A stretch of DNA of 64,000 bases. Origin: CBDBLK01 sp965243145 (lineage in GTDB: Bacteria; Bdellovibrionota; Bacteriovoracia; Bacteriovoracales; Bacteriovoracaceae). Positions 41,210-49,770 of the stretch are shown here, piece after piece. Made by a program: the position numbers and the translations under genes. The notes beneath the pieces are model-generated. The model was given only the letters and a program-made list of their open reading frames with translations, did not search any database and was not told the DNA's origin. Location of the stretch: contig CBDEUB010000002.1 of assembly GCA_965243145.1 (NCBI GenBank), forward strand, positions 868,001 through 932,000, in the 5' to 3' direction. Position 1 is the stretch's first letter. Each line of letters starts with the position of its first letter.

Positions 41210-44203
41210 ATGCCCACAGTGCCCACCCAAGAACTGAAAAAAGATTATATCTCCCTCACAGAGGGGGAGATTCGCCACATGCTGGAAACTGTGGGGGCCA
41301 ATTCCCTGGAAGAATTGTTTGCCCACATTCCCGCAGACTTGCGCTTTTCCTCGCCCCCTTCGGTGTGTTCCCACTTGCCCCGGCCACAACTGCTCTCCCA
41401 CCTGCAAGACCTGGCCAACAAGAATCGACTCAAAAGCTGTTTTATCGGCGATGCCCTCAAGTGGTACAGCGTCCACCCCATCGTCTCCTTCGTTTCTGGC
41501 GTGCGCGGCCTGTCCACCGCCTACACTCCCTACCAACCAGAGCGCTGCCAGGGAACCCTCAAAAGTTTGTGGATGTACAGTTCGGCGCTTTCCCAGTTGA
41601 CCGGTTTTGAGGCGATCAACGCCAGTTTTTACGAGCGCTCGACTTGTCTCTTTGAAGCGGCCAACACCGCCTTGCGGATCAAAAAAAGGGCCACCACCGT
41701 CTTGCTCTCGGAGGGGTTGCATCCCCAAGACTTGGAAGTGATGCAAACTCTGGCGGCACACACCCCCATGCGCTTGGAGACTTTCCCCCTGGATGCCCGC
41801 ACAGGCCAGAGTGACCTGACGGTACTCAATGGCAAATTGGAACAGTTGGGGGAAGAGGTGGCGGCGCTGATCTACCCCCACAGCAATTGCCTGGGCCTTT
41901 TGGAGGATGTCCACCGCCTCACCGACACCGTTCACCAGCACGGTGCACTGGCGATCGCCGTGGTCGACCCCATGTTGCTGGGGCCAGGGGGGTTGGTTCC
42001 ACCCTCGCAGTACGGTGAAAAAGGGGCCGATATGCTGGTGGGAGAAGGCCAACACCTGGCGATTGGGCCACATTTTGGCGGCCCCGGACTGGGGGTTTTT
42101 GGCATCCGTTTCAACTCGCAAAACCGCACCGCCATCCGCGCCACCGCTGGCCGCTTCGTGGGCAAGGCCACAGATGCGCAGGGGCGCGAGTGCCTGTGCA
42201 TGGTGCTCTCCACCCGGGAACAACACATCCGGCGGGAAAAAGCGACCTCCAACATTTGTTCCAACCAGAGTTTTTTGGCCACCCTGGCGGGGGCCTCCTT
42301 ACTGGCGCGAGGGGATCGCGGCCTAGGAGAAGTCTTGGAAAAATCCCGGGTGAGAACTCTGGAGGTGGCCACGGTTATACAATCCCTGGATGGCCTCGAC
42401 CTGGCCTTTCCCCACACGCCCTTTTTTAACGAGTTGTGCTTGAGTTACCGGGGCGACCTCACCCAACTCTTGCAAAGGGCCTCAATCCAGGGAATCCAAC
42501 TGGGTGTCGATGTGAGCGAACGAGTCCCCGCGCCGGGGAATTACTTGCTGCTCTTTTTTAACGATGCCCAAACCGACGGCGACATTGAAAAACTCAAAAC
42601 TTTTTTGGCCAGTGAACTGGGAAACGGCCAGGGCCAAGAGCAAACCTCTCCCGTCATTCCTCCGCACCTGTTGCGCCGTGAAGAGATTGGCCTGCCCTCA
42701 TTTGCCGAGTCGGAATTGCAAACATTTTATAGCGAATTGGGAGAGCAAAATGTCAGCCCCGACGACCACATTTACCCCCTGGGAAGTTGTACTATGAAGT
42801 ACAACCCCCTGATCAACGATTGGGCCGCCAGTCTGGAAGGGTTTACCCGGCCGCACCCCCAAGCGCCGGAAGAAGATGTGCAGGGGTGTTTGGAAATTCT
42901 CTATTACATTCAGGAGTATTTTAAGGCCATCACAGGACTTTCCGCCGTGGCCACAGGGCCGGTGGCCGGTGCCCAGGGGGAATTGGTGGGGCTTAAAATG
43001 TTTCAGGCCTACCACCGCGATCGGGGAAACGCAGACAAAAAAAAGCTGATCCTCATCCCTCGCAGTGCCCACGGAACCAACCCCGCCACCGCCACCATGG
43101 CGGGATTCACTCCCGGCAAGACAGGAGAGGCCGCGGCGGGACTGCTCTTTGTCGATGCCGATGAGTCCGGGCAAATCGACCTCCGGCAATTCCACACCCT
43201 GATGGACGAACACGGGGAGCGGGTGGCGGGCATGATGATCACCAACCCCAACACCGCCGGCATTTTTGAAAACCATTTCAAAGAAGTGGCCGATCGCCTG
43301 CACGCGGTGGACGCCCTGGTGTATATGGACGGGGCCAATATGAACGCTATCGCAGGCCAAGTTAATCTGGCCGCCATGGGAGTGGATGCCGTCCACAACA
43401 ACCTCCACAAAACCTGGAGTATTCCCCACGGCGGCGGCGGCCCCGGCGATGCCATCGTCGCCGTCAGTGACAAGCTGGCCGACTACCTTCCCGGGCGGCA
43501 AATCGTGCGCGAAGAGGGGGGGGCCTTTCGCTCCCACACCCCCGACAAATCCATCGGCGACTTCCACCGCCACTGGGGCAATTTCTCCCACAAGGTGCGC
43601 GCCTACACCTACCTGCGCGCCCTGGGAGATGGGGGCATTCGCCGCATGAGCGCCATTGCCGTTCTCTCGGCCCGCTACTTGCTGGAAAAACTCAAAGGCG
43701 TCTACCCCATTCTCCCCGCCGGCGGCGGCCACATCCCGCGCATGCACGAATTTATCATCACCATGAACCCGGCCATCTGGGACAAACTCGCTGATGCGGG
43801 CCTCTCCAAAGCGCAGGGCATGTTGCAAATCGGAAAACTCTTTTTGGACTTTGGGCCACACACTCCCACCGTGGCCTTCCCCGAACCCCACGGTTTTATG
43901 ATCGAACCCACCGAATCTTTTGATCTGGCCGAACTCGACCGCTTTGCCGAAACCCTGCGGGCGGTGGCCAAAATCCTGGTGGAAACCCCCTCTGTGCTGA
44001 ACACCGCCCCCCACTTTACCCCGGTGGGCAAAATCGACGAAGTGGCGGCCAACAAAAACCTGGTGCTCTCCGGGCCAATTCCCTCTCTGGGGGAAGTGCT
44101 CCCCAACCGCATCCCCCCCGAGCAACTCAAAACCATGCCCTTGGGCCACATTTTCGAGAAAATGCTAAGAAGCAGTCTTAAAAGTGGCCCTCGGCCAAGC
44201 TAG
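41210..44203 (+). CDS. gcvP: Glycine decarboxylase P-protein, fused GcvPA-GcvPB
   Basis: PLP enzyme of the glycine cleavage system. The first about 440 residues resemble the GcvPA subunit (RHMLETVGANSLEELFAHIP, STAYTPYQPERCQGTLKSL, GKATDAQGRECLCMVLSTRE). After about residue 470 comes GcvPB: HIYPLGSCTMKYNPLINDWA, AGAQGELVGLKMFQAYH, RSAHGTNPATATMAGF, NLHKTWSIPHGGGGPGDA with the PLP-binding Lys, and PTESFDLAELDRFAETLR. In two-subunit systems these are separate genes. The start ATG 41210 follows CGGAGAT; an upstream in-frame ATG adds about 18 residues. No gcvT/H in the window. Confidence 0.92.
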   Translation: MPTVPTQELKKDYISLTEGEIRHMLETVGANSLEELFAHIPADLRFSSPPSVCSHLPRPQLLSHLQDLANKNRLKSCFIGDALKWYSVHPIVSFVSGVRGLSTAYTPYQPERCQGTLKSLWMYSSALSQLTGFEAINASFYERSTCLFEAANTALRIKKRATTVLLSEGLHPQDLEVMQTLAAHTPMRLETFPLDARTGQSDLTVLNGKLEQLGEEVAALIYPHSNCLGLLEDVHRLTDTVHQHGALAIAVVDPMLLGPGGLVPPSQYGEKGADMLVGEGQHLAIGPHFGGPGLGVFGIRFNSQNRTAIRATAGRFVGKATDAQGRECLCMVLSTREQHIRREKATSNICSNQSFLATLAGASLLARGDRGLGEVLEKSRVRTLEVATVIQSLDGLDLAFPHTPFFNELCLSYRGDLTQLLQRASIQGIQLGVDVSERVPAPGNYLLLFFNDAQTDGDIEKLKTFLASELGNGQGQEQTSPVIPPHLLRREEIGLPSFAESELQTFYSELGEQNVSPDDHIYPLGSCTMKYNPLINDWAASLEGFTRPHPQAPEEDVQGCLEILYYIQEYFKAITGLSAVATGPVAGAQGELVGLKMFQAYHRDRGNADKKKLILIPRSAHGTNPATATMAGFTPGKTGEAAAGLLFVDADESGQIDLRQFHTLMDEHGERVAGMMITNPNTAGIFENHFKEVADRLHAVDALVYMDGANMNAIAGQVNLAAMGVDAVHNNLHKTWSIPHGGGGPGDAIVAVSDKLADYLPGRQIVREEGGAFRSHTPDKSIGDFHRHWGNFSHKVRAYTYLRALGDGGIRRMSAIAVLSARYLLEKLKGVYPILPAGGGHIPRMHEFIITMNPAIWDKLADAGLSKAQGMLQIGKLFLDFGPHTPTVAFPEPHGFMIEPTESFDLAELDRFAETLRAVAKILVETPSVLNTAPHFTPVGKIDEVAANKNLVLSGPIPSLGEVLPNRIPPEQLKTMPLGHIFEKMLRSSLKSGPRPS

Positions 44204-44252
44204 TCAAGACAATGGGGAGGCAATCGGGCCAAACTGGCCCCACTTTCAATGT

Positions 44253-44337
44253 GCCGAAGTGGCGGAATGGTAGACGCAGCGGATTCAAAATCCGCCGGCC
44301 ACTGGCCATGGGGGTTCAAGTCCCTTCTTCGGCACCA
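44253..44337 (+). tRNA. tRNA-Leu (anticodon CAA)
   Basis: Acceptor GCCGAAG/CTTCGGC with encoded ACCA, D-arm GGCGGAATGGTAGACGC, anticodon stem GCGGA/TCCGC around loop TTCAAAA (anticodon CAA), a long class II variable arm containing GGCCACTGGCCATGGG, and T-loop GGTTCAAGTCC. 85 nt with CCA. An integrase gene lies directly downstream, so this is an integration site. Confidence 0.95.
44318..44337. other. Presumed att core (3' end of tRNA-Leu)
   Basis: The tRNA 3' end next to an outward-facing tyrosine integrase is the usual attachment site of integrative elements. I found no second copy of CCCTTCTTCGGCACCA in the window, so the other boundary is probably outside it. Confidence 0.5.
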
Positions 44338-44434
44338 ATAACGCATAAAATCATTTATAAACCATTGATTTTATTAAATTTTTTGCGGCGTTCTGACCCC
44401 CTGAAAAATGGCCATGGGCTAAATTTGGGCTACT

Positions 44435-45529
44435 TTATTTTACCAGCGACAGGCCTAAAGCATTGCCACTAGCATTAAACTGCACTGTCTCCGCTATATT
44501 TTGCATAAAACTGGGATGGAGGGCCGCATACTTTTTAGCAGTCATTTCCACCGAGGTATGCCCAAGAATTTTAGAGAGAGCGAAGATGTCCCCACCCGCC
44601 ATCACAAAATTGGAAGCGTAGGTCGTCCTCAAGTCGTGAAAGCGGATTCTCGGCACTTCGGCCCACTCTATGGCCTTTTTAAAGTGGCGATCCGATAAAT
44701 GGTTCTCATCAATCAGTCCGCCATTTTCCAGAGCAAACACAAAGCAGGGATGCCTTTTGTTACGGGAGAGCTTCTCCAAGACTTCCCACGCCGAGGCATT
44801 GAGCGGAATATGCCGAATCAACCCCGTTTTGGTGGTGTCTTTTAGGCCGTAGCGGTCTTTGATTCTGGAAATCTCAATCCGCCTCTCGGAGAGGTTTACC
44901 TTGTCCCAACACAGGCCCACCAATTCTCCCCGGCGCATCCCCGTATTGAGAGCAACCACAAACAAGGGATAAAAAGGACTATCCACATTGGCCGACAAAA
45001 ATTGCTTAACCTCGTGGAACTGCCAATAAGTTAAACTTCTCGGCGTTCCCTTGATTTTTCTCATGCTTTTGAGGGGGTTGCGAACCAAGTAATCCAATTC
45101 AACGGCACTATTGAGGATTTGCTTTATCAAAGTTAGCATCCAATTGAGCCTACGCGAACCAAGCCCATTTTTGCGGCAATGGTTGAGCACCTTTTGAACT
45201 AAAATTTGGTCGATTCTCTCAAGTTGGTTACTCTTGAAATTGGGCCTAAGGTACTTTGTATAGGCCCTCTGATAATCCTCTAGCGTTCTGATGGCCAATC
45301 CTTGGTTTTGCTTCATTTCAAGCCACAATTTGAAAAAGGACTCAAAATCTATGGATTGAATGTGGGCAATACCCAAAGCCTCTTTCTTTTGCTGCTCAAG
45401 TGCAAAAGATGTTTTCCACTTGAGCGCATCCGATTTTCTCTTAAAAGTTCTGCTAATGGCCTTGCCATTAACATAAACTTTTTCTCGATAGCTGGTGACT
45501 TTACCAGCTTTGTTTCTGATCGTTTCCAT
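44435..45529 (-). CDS. Tyrosine recombinase (integrase)
   Basis: N-terminal AP2-like arm-binding region (METIRNKAGKVTSYREKVYV), SAM-like core-binding domain (FFKLWLEMKQNQGLAIRTLE), and catalytic domain with ALNTGMRRGELVGLCWDKVN (first Arg), IRFHDLRTTYASNFVMAGGD (H-x-x-R), LSKILGHTSVEMTAKKYAAL (His and the Tyr nucleophile). 364 residues from the ATG preceded by AGGAGAC; a longer frame is open upstream. Lies beside tRNA-Leu and points towards it, marking the start of an integrative element. Confidence 0.93.
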   Translation of the reverse strand: METIRNKAGKVTSYREKVYVNGKAISRTFKRKSDALKWKTSFALEQQKKEALGIAHIQSIDFESFFKLWLEMKQNQGLAIRTLEDYQRAYTKYLRPNFKSNQLERIDQILVQKVLNHCRKNGLGSRRLNWMLTLIKQILNSAVELDYLVRNPLKSMRKIKGTPRSLTYWQFHEVKQFLSANVDSPFYPLFVVALNTGMRRGELVGLCWDKVNLSERRIEISRIKDRYGLKDTTKTGLIRHIPLNASAWEVLEKLSRNKRHPCFVFALENGGLIDENHLSDRHFKKAIEWAEVPRIRFHDLRTTYASNFVMAGGDIFALSKILGHTSVEMTAKKYAALHPSFMQNIAETVQFNASGNALGLSLVK

Positions 45530-45731
45530 GTTCGTCTCCTGAGTTAGAGAAGCAAACATGGCACTGTGGCCTAATTTTAGAATGTCAAAAAGCGTCTCCT
45601 CTTGCGAGGACAAGTCTTCTATTTTCGCAAAAAGAAGACGCAATCAATGTAACTCGTGCCGTGTTTGCCGTCAATAAAAATTGCTAAAATTTGCGAGAAA
45701 ATTGCGGAAAAATTCCGCTAAAAAGATGGGC

Positions 45732-45917
45732 CTAATGGCACATTTCGACGGTGTGTTTTTGAATCCACTCTTTGAGGTCACACTCTCGAAACCTCACCAA
45801 ATTGCCCACTTTGATATAGGGGATGGCCCTTCTAAAAATGGCACTGCGAAGCCAACTCACTTTTACATTGAGGAATTTGGCGGCATCATCGACGGTCATT
45901 AGAGTTTGATTATCCAT
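45732..45917 (-). CDS. Excisionase-like HTH_17 protein
   Basis: 61 residues: LMTVDDAAKFLNVKVSWLRS, RAIPYIKVGNLVRFRECDLK is the MerR/AlpA-type winged helix used by excisionases and by plasmid or island regulators. AAGGAG precedes the ATG. Upstream of the integrase on the same strand, the usual xis-int order. Confidence 0.8.
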   Translation of the reverse strand: MDNQTLMTVDDAAKFLNVKVSWLRSAIFRRAIPYIKVGNLVRFRECDLKEWIQKHTVEMCH

Positions 45918-46040
45918 GTTATAAACTCCTTTTTGGGCCTAGATTTGGCCATGGTTATTCCCAGCGTTGATCTCAAATCCCCCATTGCTCTGGGTAGCGG
46001 TGGGGCATTATTAAATTTTGGAAACGGATTAAATTTGAGT

Positions 46041-46424
46041 TTATTCAGATAACTGTTTGATAATTTTTTTTAATTTGGCCGAATCTTTTTTTAAGATCGA
46101 GACTTCAAAAAAAAGCAATCCAAAAGAATAAGTCATGCCAGAAGTCAAACTCACGACTAATTCTTGATCCACATTTTGGCCTAATTGTGCTTCTATAGCG
46201 ATTCCTTCACTGTCTTTATCGTAGTAGGCGCGGATTGTGTTGGGGCCTTGTCTACTGTTTTTTGTGTCTGATAATTTGCACACAATGCCCCTTTCAAAAA
46301 ACTCTCGGATTTCTTTGCTACTTTTACTCGCTAAATACTCTTAAAATTGCTCATATTGATCTTTATCAACCAGTTCCCCCAGTTTTTTTAAAGGAGTAAC
46401 AGCAATTTTTCTCCTTTTAGGCAT
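46041..46424 (-). pseudogene. Small gene split by an in-frame TAA
   Basis: From ATG 46424 (overlapping the stop of the upstream gene as ATGCCTAA) the frame reads MPKRRKIAVTPLKKLGELVD and then YEQF, TAA (46341-46343). It continues without shift as EYLASKSSKEIREFFERGIV, CKLSDTKNSRQGPNTIRAYY to IIKQLSE. Removing the stop gives one protein of about 127 residues. The second part could be made alone from a GTG (46283) but lacks a good ribosome-binding site. Either a nonsense mutation or a truncated protein; function unknown. Confidence 0.5.
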
Positions 46425-47049
46425 TACAGTTCTGTGGAGATAGTATCTTCCCCATATCTTCGATTCTCTTTTGATAGAGAATATCGATCAGGGCCATAGT
46501 ATCGGCCCGCTCTGTCTTTCCCTTGTGAGGTTCAAATAAATCCTCTATAGAAACCATCAAATGTTCCAACTCTTCCTTTGTGGAGCAAATTGCCGTTACT
46601 GCCTCTAGGTAACTGTAGGGAGGGCAAAAAATCCCGGTTTCAAACAAACTCACGATTTTAGACAACCTCGCTCCCTTGGGATAAGAAACGCCCAGGATTC
46701 CCGTTTTTTTCAGTGCGGAAAGCCTCTTGCCTAATTGTTCAGGCGACAATTGGCCTCTCTGCCGAATATCTTTTAAAAAATTGGCAATGAGAGATACGAT
46801 GGATTCGGATTTTTTTTCTACTATGTGATATGAAGCAAAAATATTATCTCTTATAAACGCATCTAAATCTTGAATAATGACATCAAAATATCTTCTCCCT
46901 TCGTTCAAAAATTGAAGCGACAAGTTGTTGGCGGCCACAACTGCCGAATGTCCATCTTCCTCTAAATATGCTCCCACTAAAAAGGCCGTTTCATAGCGGT
47001 TGTCATCAATTAAAACTTTGAGTCCAGTTCTATTATTTTCAGTTTTCAT
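46417..47049 (-). CDS. Hypothetical protein of the integrative element
   Basis: About 210 residues from MKTENNRTGLKVLIDDNRYE, with GGAGAAA upstream. LKVLIDDNRYETAFLVGAYL and FDVIIQDLDAFIRDNIF look like an alpha/beta start somewhat like a receiver fold, followed by a helical part (LSPEQLGKRLSALKKTGILG, HTH-like) and EELEHLMVSIEDLFEPHKGK. I do not recognise the family. It follows the XRE gene by 23 bp on the same strand. Confidence 0.55.
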   Translation of the reverse strand: MKTENNRTGLKVLIDDNRYETAFLVGAYLEEDGHSAVVAANNLSLQFLNEGRRYFDVIIQDLDAFIRDNIFASYHIVEKKSESIVSLIANFLKDIRQRGQLSPEQLGKRLSALKKTGILGVSYPKGARLSKIVSLFETGIFCPPYSYLEAVTAICSTKEELEHLMVSIEDLFEPHKGKTERADTMALIDILYQKRIEDMGKILSPQNCNA

Positions 47050-47072
47050 AAACGATTTCTCCTTTGTTGTCA

Positions 47073-47375
47073 CTAGCTTTTGCTGTGTTTTATTTGTGCT
47101 ATTACATCGAGCGGACTAACATTAAAATGCCTACATAATTTATCGAACTCAGAAAATCTTATATCTTCCAGGCCTCGCTCTATGCGAGAAATTTGACTTT
47201 GATCCTTTCCCAAAAGGTAAGCTACAATTCTTTGTGATTGATGGTTTTTTTCTCTTATGGCCTTTAAAGCTTTTCCGGTTTTAATTTTAAATGCATCATC
47301 ATTGCTAATCTTTTTTTGAATAAAACACTCTTTAAATGACCGATTCGTAGCTTCATCATCAATCAGAATTTTCAT
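47073..47375 (-). CDS. XRE-family transcriptional regulator
   Basis: 100 residues. The helix-turn-helix (KALKAIREKNHQSQRIVAYL, LGKDQSQISRIERGLEDIRF, SEFDKLCRHFNVSPLDVIAQ) occupies the C-terminal two thirds. The start overlaps the end of the next upstream gene by 17 bp. Probably the element's repressor, acting at the AT-rich region 47824-47992. Confidence 0.8.
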   Translation of the reverse strand: MKILIDDEATNRSFKECFIQKKISNDDAFKIKTGKALKAIREKNHQSQRIVAYLLGKDQSQISRIERGLEDIRFSEFDKLCRHFNVSPLDVIAQIKHSKS

Positions 47376-47823
47376 TTTCCTTACCTTTTTTCTTATTTTC
47401 CTTTCTTTGCTTTATTGCTTCTTGAAATTTAATCATTGCTTCTTTACTGGCACCTGATAAAAATATCTCATGCACTTGATGAATAACTTGAATTTTTGAG
47501 GCATTTAAGGCCGGAAAGAAAAATTTTTGATAAGACATCATCCTTTTTTCTTTGGCCTCTCTATCCTCATTTTTAATCAGAGGGACATATAAAATCGCCT
47601 GATTTCCCAACCAAGGAGCGGAGGGCATTGGATAATCTAAGTTACTTTTTTCGATGATTTTAAATTTTTCGTGGAGATAATTTTTAATACTGATTCTGTC
47701 GGGTGTTTCTACTCCACTAGGATTTTCCTTCTCGATTATCTCTGAGATTATTTCAATGATGGCAATGACATCTTCGTAAGAATCCACATTGGCCACCCTG
47801 CTTTTGTTTGTATTCTTGCCCAT
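47359..47823 (-). CDS. Hypothetical protein of the integrative element
   Basis: 154 residues, AT-rich. VIAIIEIISEIIEKENPSGV, ISIKNYLHEKFKIIEKSN, a central PWLGNQAILYVPLIKN, and a strongly charged tail ending KENKKKGKENENSD. No family recognised. First gene of a leftward unit with the XRE regulator; divergent from the gene at 47993. Confidence 0.5.
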   Translation of the reverse strand: MGKNTNKSRVANVDSYEDVIAIIEIISEIIEKENPSGVETPDRISIKNYLHEKFKIIEKSNLDYPMPSAPWLGNQAILYVPLIKNEDREAKEKRMMSYQKFFFPALNASKIQVIHQVHEIFLSGASKEAMIKFQEAIKQRKENKKKGKENENSD

Positions 47824-47992
47824 ATCTGCTCCTCATTTTATATGAATTTTTAAGACAATAACATATTTTATATGAAATACAAGAAAAATATTACCTTTCT
47901 AACATATTGAAATTATTAGGTTTAATAATATTTTTTGGCATTTAAATAATTTTCAGGCCTAATGAGGCCGCCCGTATTAAAATACTGATTAA
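47824..47992. promoter_or_regulatory. AT-rich divergent regulatory region with TTTTATATGAA boxes
   Basis: TTTTATATGAA occurs near 47834 and again (ATTTTATATGAAATA) near 47866, about 32 bp apart, followed by A/T-rich tracts and a short TTCAGGCCTAATGAGGCC stretch. It is placed between two divergent units, the expected operator location for the XRE protein. Confidence 0.4.
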
Positions 47993-48397
47993 ATGAAGAA
48001 CGAAAGTAATAAAGTTGCTCAAATTGCTATGCCTTTTCGGCAAGTTTTTAGAGATTTTTTCAAATCAACTTTATGTAATGACAAAGGTGAAATAACGCAA
48101 TCAGAAAAAACTAAGCTCGCCAGGTATTTAAAACAATCAGAGTCACAGGTCGAAAAAATTATTTATTATGGCCTTGGTGGGTTCGACCCTATCGTGGCGA
48201 TTTTTGAATATTGCTTAAAACGAGAATCAAAAGATGCTGCTAAAGTTTTAAAAAACACTTTGTTAAATATTAAGAAAAATCACCATTTGTTAGATAAGGC
48301 CGATGAAAAATGGCTTTCCATACCTCTTAAAAAAAGAAGATATTACATGGCCGTTATTGAGGCCGCCGAACTTTTGGAAAAAAAACTTTTGAAATAA
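47993..48397 (+). CDS. Hypothetical protein, divergently transcribed
   Basis: 134 residues, basic: PFRQVFRDFFKSTLCNDKGE, ITQSEKTKLARYLKQSESQV, EKIIYYGLGGFDPIVAIFEY and an end EAAELLEKKLLK. The ARYLKQSESQVEKIIYYGLG stretch could be a helix-turn-helix, but this is weak. No family recognised. The next feature downstream is a pair of hairpins that also close the J-domain fragment. Confidence 0.5.
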   Translation: MKNESNKVAQIAMPFRQVFRDFFKSTLCNDKGEITQSEKTKLARYLKQSESQVEKIIYYGLGGFDPIVAIFEYCLKRESKDAAKVLKNTLLNIKKNHHLLDKADEKWLSIPLKKRRYYMAVIEAAELLEKKLLK

Positions 48398-48474
48398 CTG
48401 AAGTCTAATAATAGTTAGCATCAGAACTCTACAAAATAATAAAAACATCTTCTGGTTTCACCTTCTGAAAAAAT

Positions 48475-48533
48475 GCCTGGAGCACCACCTTTATAGATGG
48501 AACTCCAGGCCTGAAGGCCCTCAGGAGAGGGCC
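48475..48533. terminator. Two adjacent hairpins at the convergent 3' ends
   Basis: GCCTGGAG (48475-48482) pairs with CTCCAGGC (48503-48510); then GGCCCTC-agga-GAGGGCC (48516-48533), which overlaps the stop of the J-domain gene. Convergent genes on both sides make bidirectional termination likely. Confidence 0.55.
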
Positions 48534-48698
48534 GGACGAACCTGGTAGCCGATCCTTTGGCTGCCGTATTTTGATCTGATTTCCTCGATGGAACTATCGC
48601 CCTTGTAATACCCTCGCTTTTCCGATGGCGGGTGAAAGTACCACATTTGCTTTTTGCGGTTCCAATGGAAACTCGCCTGTTTGAAGGCCTCCTTATGA
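48521..48698 (-). pseudogene. C-terminal fragment of an IS-interrupted J-domain protein
   Basis: Reads HKEAFKQASFHWNRKKQMWY then FHPPSEKRGYYKGDSSIEEI to the stop. It is in the frame needed to continue the fragment at 52287-52606: GNTFP + HKEAFKQASFHW. The KEAFKQASFHWNRKKQMWYF segment is a small module often found at the end of J-domain proteins of phages and plasmids. Separated from its other half by 3.6 kb of nested insertion sequences. Confidence 0.8.
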
Positions 48699-48707
48699 GA
48701 AGCTGTC

Positions 48708-49574
48708 TTAAAAGTCCATTTTCCTATCAAATCTCCTTAGCATGAGGTGAGTCATAGCAATATAAAGAATGGCCTTGCTTGTCTCGGGCAACCTCTCGTA
48801 ATCCTTGCTGAGTCTCCTGTAGTTGAGTAACCAACCAAAAGTTCTTTCCACAATCCAGCGTTTCCGAATAACTTTAAAACCTTTACCCTTATCTTTTCGT
48901 AAAACAATATCTATTTTTCTGCCAAAACAATATTTTGCAATTTCGACAAATGCTCCTCTATAACCTCCATCGGCCCATATAACTTTTAACCTAGAAAATA
49001 ACCCCTTCATTTTATCCAAAACTAGCAGGCCACCTTCCTTGTCTTGAATACTGGCCAAGTGGACAACAACCGTCATCAGCAAACCGAGCGTATCTACCAG
49101 AATATGGCGTTTTCGGCCTTTAATTCTTTTCCCTCCATCATATCCCCTCTCTTTCCCGGCCACAGAAGTAGTTTTTACGCTTTGACTGTCGATAATGGCC
49201 GCCGATGCTTGCGATTTTTTGCCCACGCTTTTCCTAATCTTTCGCCTCAAATGATTGTTAATTTCTTCCCAGAGTCCACGAATACGCCAGTTTCTAAAAT
49301 AGGTATAAACTGTTTTCCAATGAGGGAATCCTTCGGGGAGATAACGCCAAAGGCATCCAGTTTTTACGATATAAAAAATTGCGTTGAGAATTTCTTTCAA
49401 ATCATATTTTCGAGGGCGGCCATACCTCCCCGACTGAGGGATTAGTTTCCTCAATCTTTTCCATTGTGCTTTGGTTAAATCAGACGGGTAACCTTTTCTT
49501 TGTCGGGATTTTTTTCTGGTTTTTCGCTTTCTCTTTCTGCTTTTTGAGACTTCTTTTTTAGTCGTTCTTGACAC
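48708..49574 (-). CDS. IS5-family transposase
   Basis: DDE transposase: YPSDLTKAQWKRLRKLIPQS, ILNAIFYIVKTGCLWRYLPE, FPHWKTVYTYFRNWRIRGLW, then catalytic segments AAIIDSQSVKTT (Asp), KVIWADGGYRG (Asp) and RWIVERTFGWLLNYRRLSKD (Glu). GTG 49574 is chosen because CGGAGG lies 5 bp upstream; the frame is open 16 codons further. The stop codon lies within the left terminal repeat. Single-frame gene, about 288 residues, apparently intact. Confidence 0.9.
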   Translation of the reverse strand: MSRTTKKEVSKSRKRKRKTRKKSRQRKGYPSDLTKAQWKRLRKLIPQSGRYGRPRKYDLKEILNAIFYIVKTGCLWRYLPEGFPHWKTVYTYFRNWRIRGLWEEINNHLRRKIRKSVGKKSQASAAIIDSQSVKTTSVAGKERGYDGGKRIKGRKRHILVDTLGLLMTVVVHLASIQDKEGGLLVLDKMKGLFSRLKVIWADGGYRGAFVEIAKYCFGRKIDIVLRKDKGKGFKVIRKRWIVERTFGWLLNYRRLSKDYERLPETSKAILYIAMTHLMLRRFDRKMDF

Positions 49575-49770
49575 ATAAACCTCCGTGGCGTTGCAATTAT
49601 TGTGCGAAAAAGCAGGCCACAAAGGTTTATGTGTAGGAATATTAGGCCATGTAAAACAAAGGTTGTAAAATGAATATTTTTAAGTTTTAGGGATTGTGCG
49701 CTTAGACGAATGGACTTTTAAGACAGAAATAATGGATGACCGCCCTTTTTAACCGGGGACTGGTTACCCC

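Noticed and set aside
41141..42226. Long leftward open frame upstream of rsmJ
   Set aside because: It is antisense to gcvP; only the part after MLCTVYRAPQ matches RsmJ.
42698..44149. 483-codon minus-strand open frame
   Set aside because: A shadow of the GC-rich gcvP gene; low-complexity His/Gly/Val composition and no start signals.
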